Of a stretch of 64,000 nt of DNA, positions 17,389 through 27,442 are shown in pieces (position 1 is the first letter of the stretch; each line of letters starts with the position of its first letter). Source of the stretch: Streptomyces sp. NRRL S-31 (GTDB taxonomy: Bacteria > Actinomycetota > Actinomycetes > Streptomycetales > Streptomycetaceae); contig NZ_JOCB01000009.1 in assembly GCF_000718775.1 (NCBI RefSeq), forward strand, positions 1-64,000. Reading direction: 5' to 3'. The position numbers and the translations under genes were made by a program. The notes beneath the pieces are model-generated. The model was not told the origin of the DNA, ran no database searches, and was given only the letters and a program-made list of their open reading frames with translations.

Positions 17389-18123
17389 ATGCTCAGACGT
17401 GCGCTCCGCACCCTCCTCTCGCTTGTCATGCTCACTTCGTTCGCTGGTCTCGGTGTCACGCTCACCACCGGCACCGCCCACGCGGACGACTGCTACACCT
17501 TCCCGCGCACGCTGAGTCAGGGCAGCAGCGGCGAGGACGTGCGGCAGTTGCAGATCCGGGTGGCCGGCTACCCCGGGTACGGGGCCGTCCTGGCGATCGA
17601 CGGACAGTTCGGGCCCGGCACCAAGGACGCCGTCACCAGATTCCAGCGTGCGTACGGGCTCGCAGCGGACGGCATCGCGGGTCCGGCGACCTTCAGCAAG
17701 ATCTACGCCTTGCAGGACGGTGACTGCACGCCGGCCCACTTCACCTACGCGGAGATGAACCGCTGCAACTCCGACTGGTCCGGCGGGGCCGTCTCCGCCG
17801 CGACGGCCCGCGCCAACGCGCTACAGCAGATGTGGAAGCTGGAGGCGCTGCGGCACGCGCTCGGCGACCGGCCCCTGACCACCAGCAGCGGTTTCCGTTC
17901 CTACTCCTGCAACAACGCCGTCGGCGGGGCCGCCACCAGCAACCACCTGTACGGGCGCGGCATCGACCTGGTGGGCTCGCCGACCTACTGCGAGATCGTC
18001 ACACAAGCCCGCAACCACGGCTTCAACGAGATCCTCGGCCCGGGTTACCCGGGCCACAGCACCCATGCCCACCTGGGCAGCCAGAGCTCCCGCTTCTGGT
18101 CCGCCTCCTCCTGCGGCATCTGA
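17389..18123 (+). CDS. Secreted zinc D-Ala-D-Ala carboxypeptidase (M15) with peptidoglycan-binding domain
   Basis: A 244-residue exported enzyme starting MLRRALRTLLSL. Signal peptide to about residue 33 (TAHADD). A PG_binding_1 domain follows (SSGEDVRQLQIRVAGYPG ... IDGQFGPGTKDAVTRFQ). The M15 catalytic domain has zinc ligands in SNHLYGRGIDL and STHAHLG. It would trim the terminal D-Ala of cell-wall stem peptides, like the S. albus G enzyme. GGGAGGC precedes the start. Confidence 0.9.
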   Translation: MLRRALRTLLSLVMLTSFAGLGVTLTTGTAHADDCYTFPRTLSQGSSGEDVRQLQIRVAGYPGYGAVLAIDGQFGPGTKDAVTRFQRAYGLAADGIAGPATFSKIYALQDGDCTPAHFTYAEMNRCNSDWSGGAVSAATARANALQQMWKLEALRHALGDRPLTTSSGFRSYSCNNAVGGAATSNHLYGRGIDLVGSPTYCEIVTQARNHGFNEILGPGYPGHSTHAHLGSQSSRFWSASSCGI

Positions 18124-18324
18124 GCCGCTCCGGGCGGGGGCGCCGGGGCCGAGTCGGACAGCGGCCGCACCTGATGTGGGCGGGAGGGGCCGGCCCGGCC
18201 GGGCCGTGCCGGTCCCTCACGTCGCGCGGCTGAGGTGGGCGCTCAGAGGAAGCTGAGAACTTCCTGTGCCAGGCTGGCGCGCCTTCGACACACCGTGCGT
18301 GACCAACCTGCTGGAGGAACTCCC

Positions 18325-18843
18325 ATGGGCCTGATCAACGGCCTGCCCGCACACATTCTGCTCGTGCATTTCGTCGTCGTGCTCGTTCCCCTGACCGCGC
18401 TGGCACTCGCGGTCTGCTCGGTCAGGCCGAGCGCGGCGCAGCGCATGGGCGTGGTGCTGCCGCTGCTGGCTTTGATCACGCTCGTGAGCGTTCCGCTGGC
18501 CACGGGGGCCGGGGAGTGGCTTGAGGAGCACGTCGACAGCGACGCGCTGGTGCGCCGGCACGCCGCCCTCGGTGACGGCCTGCTGCCCTGGGCCGGGGGC
18601 CTGTTCGTCCTGGCGCTCTTCGTGTGGTGGGCAGCCCGCCGCACCGCCTCGTCCGGGTCCGGTACCCCGCGCGGCACACGCCGGTCCGCGGTTGCGCTGC
18701 GTGTCACGGTTGCGGTTCTGTCGCTCGTCGTTGCCGTGGGAGCTGCCGTGGACGTCTACCGCATAGGCGATTCGGGTGCGAAGGCCGCGTGGCACGACGG
18801 CTTCTCCAAGACAGCCGTGAACGGTGACGGGGACGCCGGCTGA
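18325..18843 (+). CDS. DUF2231-like membrane protein
   Basis: A 172-residue integral membrane protein starting MGLINGLPAHILLVHFVVVL after a TGGAGGAAC site. About four transmembrane helices are visible (residues 8-35, 42-62, 88-110, 120-145). The HILLVHF start motif is typical of DUF2231 proteins, which have been suggested to carry heme or support redox; function is unknown here. Confidence 0.8.
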   Translation: MGLINGLPAHILLVHFVVVLVPLTALALAVCSVRPSAAQRMGVVLPLLALITLVSVPLATGAGEWLEEHVDSDALVRRHAALGDGLLPWAGGLFVLALFVWWAARRTASSGSGTPRGTRRSAVALRVTVAVLSLVVAVGAAVDVYRIGDSGAKAAWHDGFSKTAVNGDGDAG

Positions 18844-18849
18844 GCCACG

Positions 18850-19205
18850 TTGGGCGGTGCCGGCCGGCAGTGGACGCATGCCGGTACCCACTGCCGCAGC
18901 GCATCGAGCGCCTCCTCGCGGGTGGCCGGGCGGTACCGGCCCGCCCCTGGCCCCCGCCCAGCGGTCGCCGGTTTGCGCGGTGTCGCGGTCGGTGCGGTTG
19001 AGGCAGTGCTGGATCAGGCAGTCCACGGCGGCCGGCCGCCGTGCTTGGCCCCGCTGTTGTTCCGTCTCGCGTCGTCCCTCGTCGGCGATCCACCGGTCGA
19101 TGAGGGCCGACTGCCGCACGGTCTGCTCTGCGACGACGCGCCGGGCGAAGCGCAGCGCGTCCGGACGCGAGATGTCCGTTGAGGAGGCAGGGGCCGGCGC
19201 GTGAG
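18850..19205 (-). pseudogene. DUF6233-like gene remnant
   Basis: The minus strand reads RPDALRFARRVVAEQT, LIDRWIADEGRRETEQQRG and DCLIQHCLNRTDRDTAQTGD, a pattern I know from DUF6233-type streptomycete proteins. After GDRWAGARGG the family continues only in another frame (RYRPATREEALDALRQWVP then ACVHCRPAPP), so there is a frameshift near 18940. Its 5' end is fused in frame to a broken GH27 gene. Function of the family is unknown. Confidence 0.6.
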
Positions 19206-19500
19206 GCCCGCAGTTCGCCCGTCGTCGTGTCCCGCTGAGGGTCAACCAGCAGTCGTCGACGACGACATACCGGTAGCCGGCGTCCCGCATGCCGGAGGAC
19301 ACCATCGCGTCGGCGGCCTGGCGCACCTGGGTCTCGGTGATCCCGCACCCGAAGCTGTTCCAGCTGTTCCAGCCCAGCGGCGGGGTGAGCGCCGGACTGC
19401 CCGGTGCGGCCGAGGCGGTGGACTGGGTTGAGACCGTCGCGGAGGCGACCACTGGCCGTGAGGAGGCGGAGCAGCCGTCCGCCTGATCGTCTGGGCAGCA
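19206..19500 (-). pseudogene. 5' fragment of a GH27 alpha-galactosidase
   Basis: The minus strand encodes SPALTPPLGWNSWNSFGCGI and AGYRYVVVDDCW, the unmistakable start of a GH27 alpha-galactosidase catalytic domain, preceded by a Ser/Ala-rich exported leader. After DDCW the family sequence (DPQRDTTTGELRA) continues in a different frame and then stops at the junction with the DUF6233 remnant. About 300 residues of the enzyme are missing. Confidence 0.75.
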
Positions 19501-19537
19501 GAGACTCCTTCGGCACGCAAGGACGTGGAGGGGAAGT

Positions 19538-19549
19538 TCGAAATTTCGA
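19538..19549. promoter_or_regulatory. CGAA-type operator 1
   Basis: Perfect 12-bp palindrome TCGAAATTTCGA. Same half-site as operators at 19663 and 19759. Lies just upstream of the GH27 remnant. Confidence 0.55.
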
Positions 19550-19662
19550 GGACCATTCGGAAACTCTGTGCCCGACGGATCCTAGAGGTGCGACTGAACA
19601 TGTCAACACTCTGCGGAGTCGACTCCGCCGCGCGCGGCGATGCCGCGAAGACGGCTCGAGTC

Positions 19663-19677
19663 CTCGAATGTTTCGAG
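19663..19677. promoter_or_regulatory. CGAA-type operator 2
   Basis: CTCGAA-N3-TTCGAG, a perfect inverted repeat, about 27 nt upstream of the -35 box at 19704. Confidence 0.55.
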
Positions 19678-19703
19678 AAGCCAAGCGAATCCTGCGACAG
19701 GGG

Positions 19704-19731
19704 TTGACGGTGCGCGTGGGCCTCCTATCAT
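19704..19731 (+). promoter_or_regulatory. Promoter toward the cellulase gene
   Basis: TTGACG (19704-19709), a 16-nt spacer and TATCAT (19726-19731). Predicted start near 19738. It is flanked by CGAA-type palindromes on both sides, as expected for a sugar-controlled cellulase promoter, and leaves a leader of about 345 nt before the GH6 start. Confidence 0.5.
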
Positions 19732-19758
19732 CCAAATTGCTCGACAGGCTGCCCTGTA

Positions 19759-19774
19759 TTCGAGACATCTCGAA
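19759..19774. promoter_or_regulatory. CGAA-type operator 3
   Basis: TTCGAGA-CA-TCTCGAA, perfect 7-bp arms, about 20 to 36 nt downstream of the predicted transcription start; a suitable block for a LacI-type repressor. Confidence 0.55.
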
Positions 19775-19873
19775 CGTGCGAGCCGTTCCACACTCCGCAA
19801 AGTCGAGGAGCCCCCCACGTGGAATTGTCATGTCTTCATCAATAACGCTGCTCGCCGGGCACACCCGTCCCGC

Positions 19874-19950
19874 GGTCGTACGACCTGGTGGACTGGAAGA
19901 AGGCCGGCCTCTCGTACCCGTGCTCGGTTCCGGTGCCAAGCGCGACCTGA
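19874..19950 (+). pseudogene. 3' end remnant of an unrecognised gene
   Basis: The plus strand reads RSYDLVDWKKAGLSYPCSVP and then VPSAT before a TGA at about 19950. It looks like the tail of a secreted protein but its head is missing and I do not recognise it. Sits in the long leader of the cellulase gene. Confidence 0.3.
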
Positions 19951-20082
19951 ACGGCGCCCGTGGCCAGCGCTCCGGTGAAAGTACTTCCAGGAGCGGCTGT
20001 CCCACCGCACTTCCCTCAGCGCGTCACATGCTCGGGACGAGAGCGTGCGACGCATCCCTCACCAGGAGAACGAGGTTCAGCC

Positions 20083-21048
20083 ATGCGCCGCAGACTCCGT
20101 GCCCTGGCCGCAGCGCTCTTCGCCCTGCCGCTGGCGTTCGCCGCCGCACCGTCCGCCCACGCCGCCGACCCGACCACCATGACCAATGGGTTCTACGTGG
20201 ACCCCGACTCCAGCGCGAAGAGGTGGGTGGCCGCCAACCCCGGTGACGGCCGGGCCGCCGCGATCAACGCCTCGATCGCCAACACGCCGATGGCCCGCTG
20301 GTTCGGCTCCTGGAGCGGCACCATCGGCACCGCCACGGGTGCCTACGTCGGGGCGGCGGACTACCAGGACAAACTGCCCGTCCTCGTCGCCTACAACATC
20401 TACAACCGCGACTACTGCGGCGGCCACTCCGCCGGCGGAGCCGCTTCGCCATCCGCTTACGCCAACTGGATCGCCCAGTTCGCCGGCGGGATCGCAGGCC
20501 GCCCGGCCGTCGTCATCCTCGAGCCGGACTCCCTGGGGGACTACGGCTGCATGACCCAGGCGCAGATCGACGAACGCGAGGCCATGCTCACCGGCGCCCT
20601 CGCCGAGTTCAACCGCCAGGCCCCCAACACCTGGGTCTACTTGGACGCCGGCAACCCGCGCTGGGCCGACGCGGCGACCATGGCCCGGCGCCTCCACGAG
20701 GCCGGCCTCCGTCAGGCCCACGGCTTCTCGCTCAACGTCTCCAACTACTTCACCACCGCCGAGAACACCGCCTACGGCAACGCCGTCAACAGCGAACTCA
20801 GCGCCCGCTACGGCTACACCAAGCCGTTCGTCGTGGATACCAGCCGCAACGGCAACGGCTCCAATGGACAGTGGTGCAACCCCTCGGGCCGCCGCATCGG
20901 CACGCCCACCCGGACGGGCGGAGGTGCCGAGATGCTGTTGTGGATCAAGACCCCGGGCGAGTCGGACGGCAACTGCGGCGTGGGAGCCGGCTCCACGGCC
21001 GGACAGTTCCTTCCCGAGGTCGCCTACAAAATGGTCTACGGCTACTGA
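20083..21048 (+). CDS. Secreted GH6 endo-1,4-beta-glucanase
   Basis: A 321-residue cellulase starting MRRRLRALAAALFALPLAF after AGGAGAACGAGG. Signal peptide to about residue 28 (AHA-ADP). The GH6 catalytic domain makes up the rest; the likely acid is Asp110 in YNIYNRDYCGG, and Asp149 (LEPDSLG) and the VVDTSRNGNG loop are conserved. Cleaves internal beta-1,4-glucan bonds outside the cell. There is no cellulose-binding module. Probably induced through the CGAA-type operators upstream. Confidence 0.95.
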   Translation: MRRRLRALAAALFALPLAFAAAPSAHAADPTTMTNGFYVDPDSSAKRWVAANPGDGRAAAINASIANTPMARWFGSWSGTIGTATGAYVGAADYQDKLPVLVAYNIYNRDYCGGHSAGGAASPSAYANWIAQFAGGIAGRPAVVILEPDSLGDYGCMTQAQIDEREAMLTGALAEFNRQAPNTWVYLDAGNPRWADAATMARRLHEAGLRQAHGFSLNVSNYFTTAENTAYGNAVNSELSARYGYTKPFVVDTSRNGNGSNGQWCNPSGRRIGTPTRTGGGAEMLLWIKTPGESDGNCGVGAGSTAGQFLPEVAYKMVYGY

Positions 21049-21109
21049 GCCAGGACTCCCGCCGCCCGCCAGGCAGCCCGCGGCACCGCGCGGCCGCCGT
21101 CGTCGGTGA

Positions 21110-22690
<1,581 letters not shown>

Positions 22691-22705
22691 CAAGACCTGC
22701 CACGA

Positions 22706-22724
22706 AGTGAAGGGGCGCTTCACT
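22706..22724 (+). terminator. Hairpin after the xylanase gene
   Basis: AGTGAAG / CTTCACT, perfect 7-bp arms with a 5-nt loop, 16 nt after the xylanase stop. Confidence 0.5.
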
Positions 22725-23058
22725 GACGGCCTGCGATACGGCCTGCCTCGCCCCCTCAGGAAGACATCGCTGGTAGTCCCGGGTCGCCGCTGTGATGGCG
22801 GCGACCCTCGCGATCGGCACGCTCGCCGCGGCGCAGCTCCTGCCGGATACCCGGTGCGACGGGCCGCGTCCAACACAGGAAGGTCCGGCTGTCGTTCCTC
22901 GGCCGAGCGGTGGGCACGGGAGGCCCGGACGGCGTGTCCCGTGCTAACGTTGCGCTTTTGCCATGTCGCTGTGTCGGTGCTCCGCTGGATGTCTCTGCTC
23001 GGCGGCCACGTCCCTGCCGCGCCTTCCTCGGTACGGTCCCTTCGGAGGAAGGCTCTCT
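22725..23058 (+). other. Long leader upstream of the DEAD-box gene
   Basis: About 330 bp without a gene. An A/T-containing patch near 22943-22960 may hold the promoter. A short frame starting ATG 22990 (MSLLGGHVPA...) runs through the true start and could be a leader peptide. Long structured leaders are common for cold-shock DEAD-box helicases, but none of this is proven. Confidence 0.3.
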
Positions 23059-24483
23059 GTGAGCGAATCAACACGTGCCGATGCCCGGCCGCAGGACGCT
23101 GTGTCCGAGGCGTCGGGCGCCCCTTCGGCAATGCCCACGGCGGCGTCCTTCGCCCAGCTGGGGTTGCCGGCCGAGGTTCTGCGGGCGCTCGACGAGCAGG
23201 GGGTGACTGTGCCCTTTCCCATCCAGGCGGCGGCGCTGCCGAACACGCTCGCGGGACGGGACGTCCTGGGCCGGGGCCGCACAGGATCCGGCAAGACGCT
23301 CGCCTTCGGCCTGGGGATGCTCGCCCGGACGGCCGGACAGCGCGCGCAGCCGAAAGAGCCGCTGGCGCTCGTACTGGTGCCCACCAGGGAGCTGGCACAG
23401 CAGATCGGTGAGGCGCTCACCCCGTACGTCGAGGCGCTGCGGCTGCGGCTCGCGACCGTGGTGGGCGGCGTATCCATCGGACGGCAGGCCGCCGTGCTGC
23501 GGGATGGCGCCGAAATCGTCGTCGCCACGCCCGGTCGGCTGCACGACCTCGTCGAGCGCAAGGACTGCCGACTGGGACGGGTGCGCATCGCGGTCCTGGA
23601 CGAGGCCGACCAGATGTGTGACATGGGGTTCCTGCCGCAGGTCACCGGGATCCTGGACCAGGTGCGCCCCGACGGGCAGAGGATGCTGTTCTCCGCCACC
23701 CTCGACGGCGACGTCGACCAGCTGGTGCAGCGCTACCTGCGCGACCCGGTCGTCCACTCGGTGGACCCTTCGTCCAGCGCCGTCTCCGCGATCGAGCACC
23801 ACGTCTTCGTCGTGCACGGCCCGGACCGGTACGTCGTGACCACGGAGATCGCCGCTCGGGACGGCCGCGTCCTGCTGTTCCTGGACACCAAGCACGGTGT
23901 CGACCAGCTCACGCGGCATCTGCGGGCCAGCGGCGTGGCCGCCGCCGCCCTGCACAGCGGGAAGTCCCAGCCGCAGCGCACCCGGACCCTGGCCCAGTTC
24001 AAGAACGGGCAGATCACCGCACTGGTGGCGACGAACGTCGCCGCACGCGGCCTGCACGTCGACGACCTCGATCTCGTGGTCAACGTCGACCCGGCCACCG
24101 ATCCGAAGGACTATCTGCACCGCGCGGGCCGCACGGCCCGGGCCGGCCGCTCCGGCACCGTCGTGACACTCGTCCTGTCGGGACAGCGCCGCGAGACGAG
24201 CCAGGTCATGGCGGACGCCGACGTCGCTCCCAAGGTCACCAAAGTGCGGTCCGGCGAGGCGGAGCTGAGCCGGATCACCGGCGCCAAGGCCCCCTCCGGA
24301 AATCCTCTCGACGGCGGGCCGGCCGTACCGCGCCCCAAGAACCACAACGTCCCGTTCGGCGGCCTGGGCAGCACCAAGGACGCGAAGAGCGGTTCCGGTG
24401 GCAGGTCGTCGTCCCGCAAGAGCAATGAGGCCCGCAAGCTCGCGGAGGCCCGCAAGGCGGCCCGGGTGCGACGCGGCGGCTGA
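23059..24483 (+). CDS. DEAD-box ATP-dependent RNA helicase
   Basis: A 474-residue helicase starting at GTG (VSESTRADARPQDAV) with GGAGGAAGG upstream. Motifs in order: Q-motif (VPFPIQAAALP), I (GRGRTGSGKT), Ia (VPTREL), II (LDEADQM), III (FSATL), V (VATNVAARGLHV) and VI (HRAGRTARAG). The basic C-terminus (KSNEARKLAEARKAARVRRGG) probably binds RNA. Unwinds RNA duplexes in ribosome assembly or decay, typically with a role in the cold. Frame before the GTG is Cys-rich and unlike the family. Confidence 0.95.
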   Translation: MSESTRADARPQDAVSEASGAPSAMPTAASFAQLGLPAEVLRALDEQGVTVPFPIQAAALPNTLAGRDVLGRGRTGSGKTLAFGLGMLARTAGQRAQPKEPLALVLVPTRELAQQIGEALTPYVEALRLRLATVVGGVSIGRQAAVLRDGAEIVVATPGRLHDLVERKDCRLGRVRIAVLDEADQMCDMGFLPQVTGILDQVRPDGQRMLFSATLDGDVDQLVQRYLRDPVVHSVDPSSSAVSAIEHHVFVVHGPDRYVVTTEIAARDGRVLLFLDTKHGVDQLTRHLRASGVAAAALHSGKSQPQRTRTLAQFKNGQITALVATNVAARGLHVDDLDLVVNVDPATDPKDYLHRAGRTARAGRSGTVVTLVLSGQRRETSQVMADADVAPKVTKVRSGEAELSRITGAKAPSGNPLDGGPAVPRPKNHNVPFGGLGSTKDAKSGSGGRSSSRKSNEARKLAEARKAARVRRGG

Positions 24484-24545
24484 GACCGGCTTCCCGGACG
24501 GCCGGGCGGTGTCTTCGCCCACGCTGCCGGGCCGTCGCGGTCAAA

Positions 24546-24815
24546 GTGGCCCGCTCCGAACCGGCGGCCGACCCGCACCTCCGTGAACGGTTCCGCCCCA
24601 TGAAGGCAGAGCAACTGAGGTCTCCCGGGGCAGCGCCGGCCGAGGCGCTCCACACCGTCCACGCCTGCGGGCTCGTACACCGGGATCTGAAGCCGGGCAA
24701 CATCATCACGGCCGACGACGGCCCACGCGTCCTCGATTTCGGCATCGCGCGCCGGACGGACTCGGACCCGAACAGCACACTCGCTCTCGCCACCCCCGAC
24801 CGGCCGCGCGTCGCA
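24546..24815 (+). pseudogene. Fragment of a Ser/Thr protein kinase
   Basis: One open frame contains the kinase catalytic loop (HACGLVHRDLKPGNIITADD) and the DFG segment (VLDFGIARR), but there is no glycine-rich loop, no alpha-C lysine and no C-lobe. About 60 recognisable residues remain. The frame runs on into the next gene without a stop, so it could be read through, but the kinase cannot be active. Confidence 0.7.
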
Positions 24816-25010
24816 CCGCCGATCCCGAATCGGGCCTCCCGCCGATCCCGGCCGCGTCGACGAACCTCTCCGGCACACCCCGACCGGACCCTCGTAGTGA
24901 CGTGGCGGATTGGGGCCTGGGCGAGCGATTCCCGGGAGCCGTGCGGGAGCGCCTGCCCGAGCGGCCGACCCGTCGTACGAAGGCATTCCCCGGTGCGAAA
25001 TACTCTCCCG

Positions 25011-25520
25011 ATGAGTTCACGCCCTTTTCCGAGCAGTCAGCCGATCACCATACGGAGGGCCGTCGAGCGGGATGCCAGACGGCTCACGCGGCTCGTGCGT
25101 GGCTCAGGTGCCTACGAGGGTAAGTACGCAGCCGCAGTCGCGGGCTACCGGGTCGGTCCTGATTACATCGAGGCCCACCGCGTCTTTGTGGCCGTCGACG
25201 CCGACGAGCATGGAGGCCGGGTCCTCGGGTTCTACTCGCTCGTCCTCGCTCCACCGGAGCTCGACCTGTTGTTCGTCGCCGACGAAGCGCAGGGACGGGG
25301 TATCGGACGGCTGCTCGTGGCACACATGCAGTCCGAGGCCCGTGCCGCCGGGCTCGACCGTCTCAAGGTCGTGTCGCATCTTCCCGCCGAGGGCTTCTAC
25401 CACCGCGTTGGTGCGGTGCGGACCGGGACCGCGTTCGCGAACCCGCCCGCCGTGCCGTGGGACCGTCCCGAATTCGAGTTTCGCATTCCTTCCTCGGCTC
25501 CGGCACTCCCGGAGGGTTGA
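25011..25520 (+). CDS. GNAT family N-acetyltransferase
   Basis: A 169-residue acetyltransferase starting MSSRPFPSSQPITIRRAVER. The acetyl-CoA motif A is DEAQGRGIGRLLV near residue 97. It transfers an acetyl group to an amine; the acceptor is unknown. No SD is seen; a TACTCT -10-like box at 25001-25006 ends only 4 nt before the ATG, so the mRNA may be leaderless or start further up. Confidence 0.85.
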   Translation: MSSRPFPSSQPITIRRAVERDARRLTRLVRGSGAYEGKYAAAVAGYRVGPDYIEAHRVFVAVDADEHGGRVLGFYSLVLAPPELDLLFVADEAQGRGIGRLLVAHMQSEARAAGLDRLKVVSHLPAEGFYHRVGAVRTGTAFANPPAVPWDRPEFEFRIPSSAPALPEG

Positions 25521-25579
25521 GCTCGTCCACCAGCCTCTTCCGCTCAGGTGGCCGAAAACCCGCAACATGCGCATCGCGA

Positions 25580-25681
25580 CCGAGGAAACCTCGGCCCGGT
25601 GGTCACAGTCACCACGTTCTCCTCGGAGAACGAGGCCGTCGAGATGTGGAGTGCGTTGCCACCCCGGCCCGCATGGGGTGG
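25580..25681. terminator. Cluster of hairpins between convergent genes
   Basis: Three hairpins: CCGAGG-AAA-CCTCGG (25580-25594), CGTTCTCC-TC-GGAGAACG (25617-25634) and CCACCCC...GGGGTGG (25659-25681). They lie between the GNAT and RNase J stops and probably end both transcripts. No convincing gene lies in 25521-25756. Confidence 0.5.
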
Positions 25682-25756
25682 CTGCTTACTCCCGTGCCCG
25701 GCGTCGATGCCGGCCAGGCCCCGGCCGGAACCGGGACCGTGCTGCCGGGCTGTGGT

Positions 25757-27442
25757 TCAGGCGTCGATGATGACGGGGATGATGAGGGGCTTGCGGCGGT
25801 GGGTGCGGAACGCCCAGTTCGCGACGGCGCGGGCGACGAGTTGTTCGAGTTGGCGCGCGTCCCCGACACCTTCCTCGGCCGCGGTGGCCAGGGTCTTCTC
25901 GATGACGGGGATGACCGGCTCGAAGGTGGTGTCGTCATGGACGAAGCCCCGGGCCAGGAAGTCGGGGGCCTCGGTGAGGGCGCCGGTGTCCGCGTCGACG
26001 ATCGCCACCACCGTGACCACGCCTTCGGCGGCGAGGGTGAGGCGGTCCTTGAGGGACGCCTCGGTGGCGCCGCCGACTTCCATGCCGTCCACGTAGACGT
26101 TGCCGGCGGGGACCTTGCCGGTGATGGACGCGCGCCCGTCGACCAGGTCGACGACGACGCCGTCCTCGGCGATGACGACCTGGTCGGGGTCGACACCGGT
26201 ACGGATGGCGAGGTCGCCGTTGGCCCGCAGGTGGCGCCATTCGCCGTGCACGGGCATGACGTTGCGGGGCTTGACGATGTTGTAGCAGTAGACGAGTTCG
26301 CCCGCGCTGGCGTGCCCGGAGACGTGCACCTTGGCGTTGCCCTTGTGGACCACGTGGGCGCCCCATCGGGTGAGTCCGTTGATCACCCGGTAGATGGCGT
26401 TCTCGTTGCCGGGGATGAGGGAGCTGGCGAGCAGGACGGTGTCGCCCTTGCCGATACGGATCATGTGGTCGCGGTTGGCCATCCGTGACAACGCGGCCAT
26501 GGGTTCGCCCTGGGAGCCGGTGCACACCAGAGTGATCTTGTGGTCCGGGAGCTTCTCCAGCTCCTTCGTGCTCACGACCAGACCGGAGGGGACCTTCAGA
26601 TAGCCCAGGTCCCGGGCGATGCCCATGTTGCGGACCATCGACCGGCCGACGAAGGCGACCTTGCGGCCGTGCTGGTGGGCGGCGTCCAGGACCTGCTGGA
26701 TGCGGTGCACGTGGCTGGCGAAGCTGGAGACGATGACCCGGCGCGGCGCGGTGCGCATCACCTGCTCGATCGCCGGGTTCAGCTCACGCTCGGACGTGGT
26801 GAAGCCGGGTACTTCGGCGTTGGTGGAGTCGGTGAGGAACAGGTCCACGCCCTCCTCGCCGAGGCGGGCGAAGGCGCGCAGATCGGTGATGCGGTCGTCG
26901 AGAGGGAACTGGTCCATCTTGAAGTCGCCGGTGTGCAGCACCATCCCGGCCCGGGTGCGGATCGCGACCGCGAGACTGTCGGGGATGGAGTGGTTGACCG
27001 CCACGAACTCGCAGTCGAAGGGCCCGAAGCTCCGCCGGTCGCCCTCGCGTACCCGCACCGTGCGCGGCCGGATGCCGTGTTCCTTGAGCTTGGCCTCCAG
27101 GAAGGCCAGCGTCAGCTTGGAACCGACGACGGGAATGTCGGACCGCTCGCGCAGCAGGTACGGCACGCCGCCGATGTGGTCCTCGTGGCCGTGGGTGAGG
27201 ACCACGGCCACGATGTCGTCCAGGCGGTTCCGGATCGAGGTGAAGTCCGGCAGGATCACGTCCACGCCGGGCTGGGTCTCCTCGGGGAACAGCACGCCGC
27301 AGTCGACGATGAGCAGCTTGCCCGCGTGCTCGAAGACGGTCATGTTGCGGCCGACCTCACCCAGGCCGCCCAGGGCGATGACCCGCAGCCCTCCTTCGGG
27401 AAGGGGCGGGGCGGCTTTCAGCTCGGGGTGTGGATGACTCAT
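25757..27442 (-). CDS. rnj: Ribonuclease J
   Basis: A 561-residue metallo-beta-lactamase/beta-CASP RNase starting MSHPHPELKAAPPLPEGGLR. Zinc ligands in VLTHGHEDHIGG (84-89), HTGDF and the CASP motifs HVSGHAS and MPVHGEW. RNase J has 5'-3' exonuclease and endonuclease activity in mRNA decay and rRNA maturation. The usual Streptomyces rnj lies next to dapA; here the neighbours are a GNAT and an aldehyde dehydrogenase, so this may be a second copy. The start was chosen by the family N-terminus. Confidence 0.93.
   Translation of the reverse strand: MSHPHPELKAAPPLPEGGLRVIALGGLGEVGRNMTVFEHAGKLLIVDCGVLFPEETQPGVDVILPDFTSIRNRLDDIVAVVLTHGHEDHIGGVPYLLRERSDIPVVGSKLTLAFLEAKLKEHGIRPRTVRVREGDRRSFGPFDCEFVAVNHSIPDSLAVAIRTRAGMVLHTGDFKMDQFPLDDRITDLRAFARLGEEGVDLFLTDSTNAEVPGFTTSERELNPAIEQVMRTAPRRVIVSSFASHVHRIQQVLDAAHQHGRKVAFVGRSMVRNMGIARDLGYLKVPSGLVVSTKELEKLPDHKITLVCTGSQGEPMAALSRMANRDHMIRIGKGDTVLLASSLIPGNENAIYRVINGLTRWGAHVVHKGNAKVHVSGHASAGELVYCYNIVKPRNVMPVHGEWRHLRANGDLAIRTGVDPDQVVIAEDGVVVDLVDGRASITGKVPAGNVYVDGMEVGGATEASLKDRLTLAAEGVVTVVAIVDADTGALTEAPDFLARGFVHDDTTFEPVIPVIEKTLATAAEEGVGDARQLEQLVARAVANWAFRTHRRKPLIIPVIIDA

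Noticed and set aside
18217..19452. A 411-codon minus-strand gene
   Set aside because: It joins a GH27 start to DUF6233 remnants and unrelated sequence antisense to the DUF2231 gene; treated as pseudogenes.
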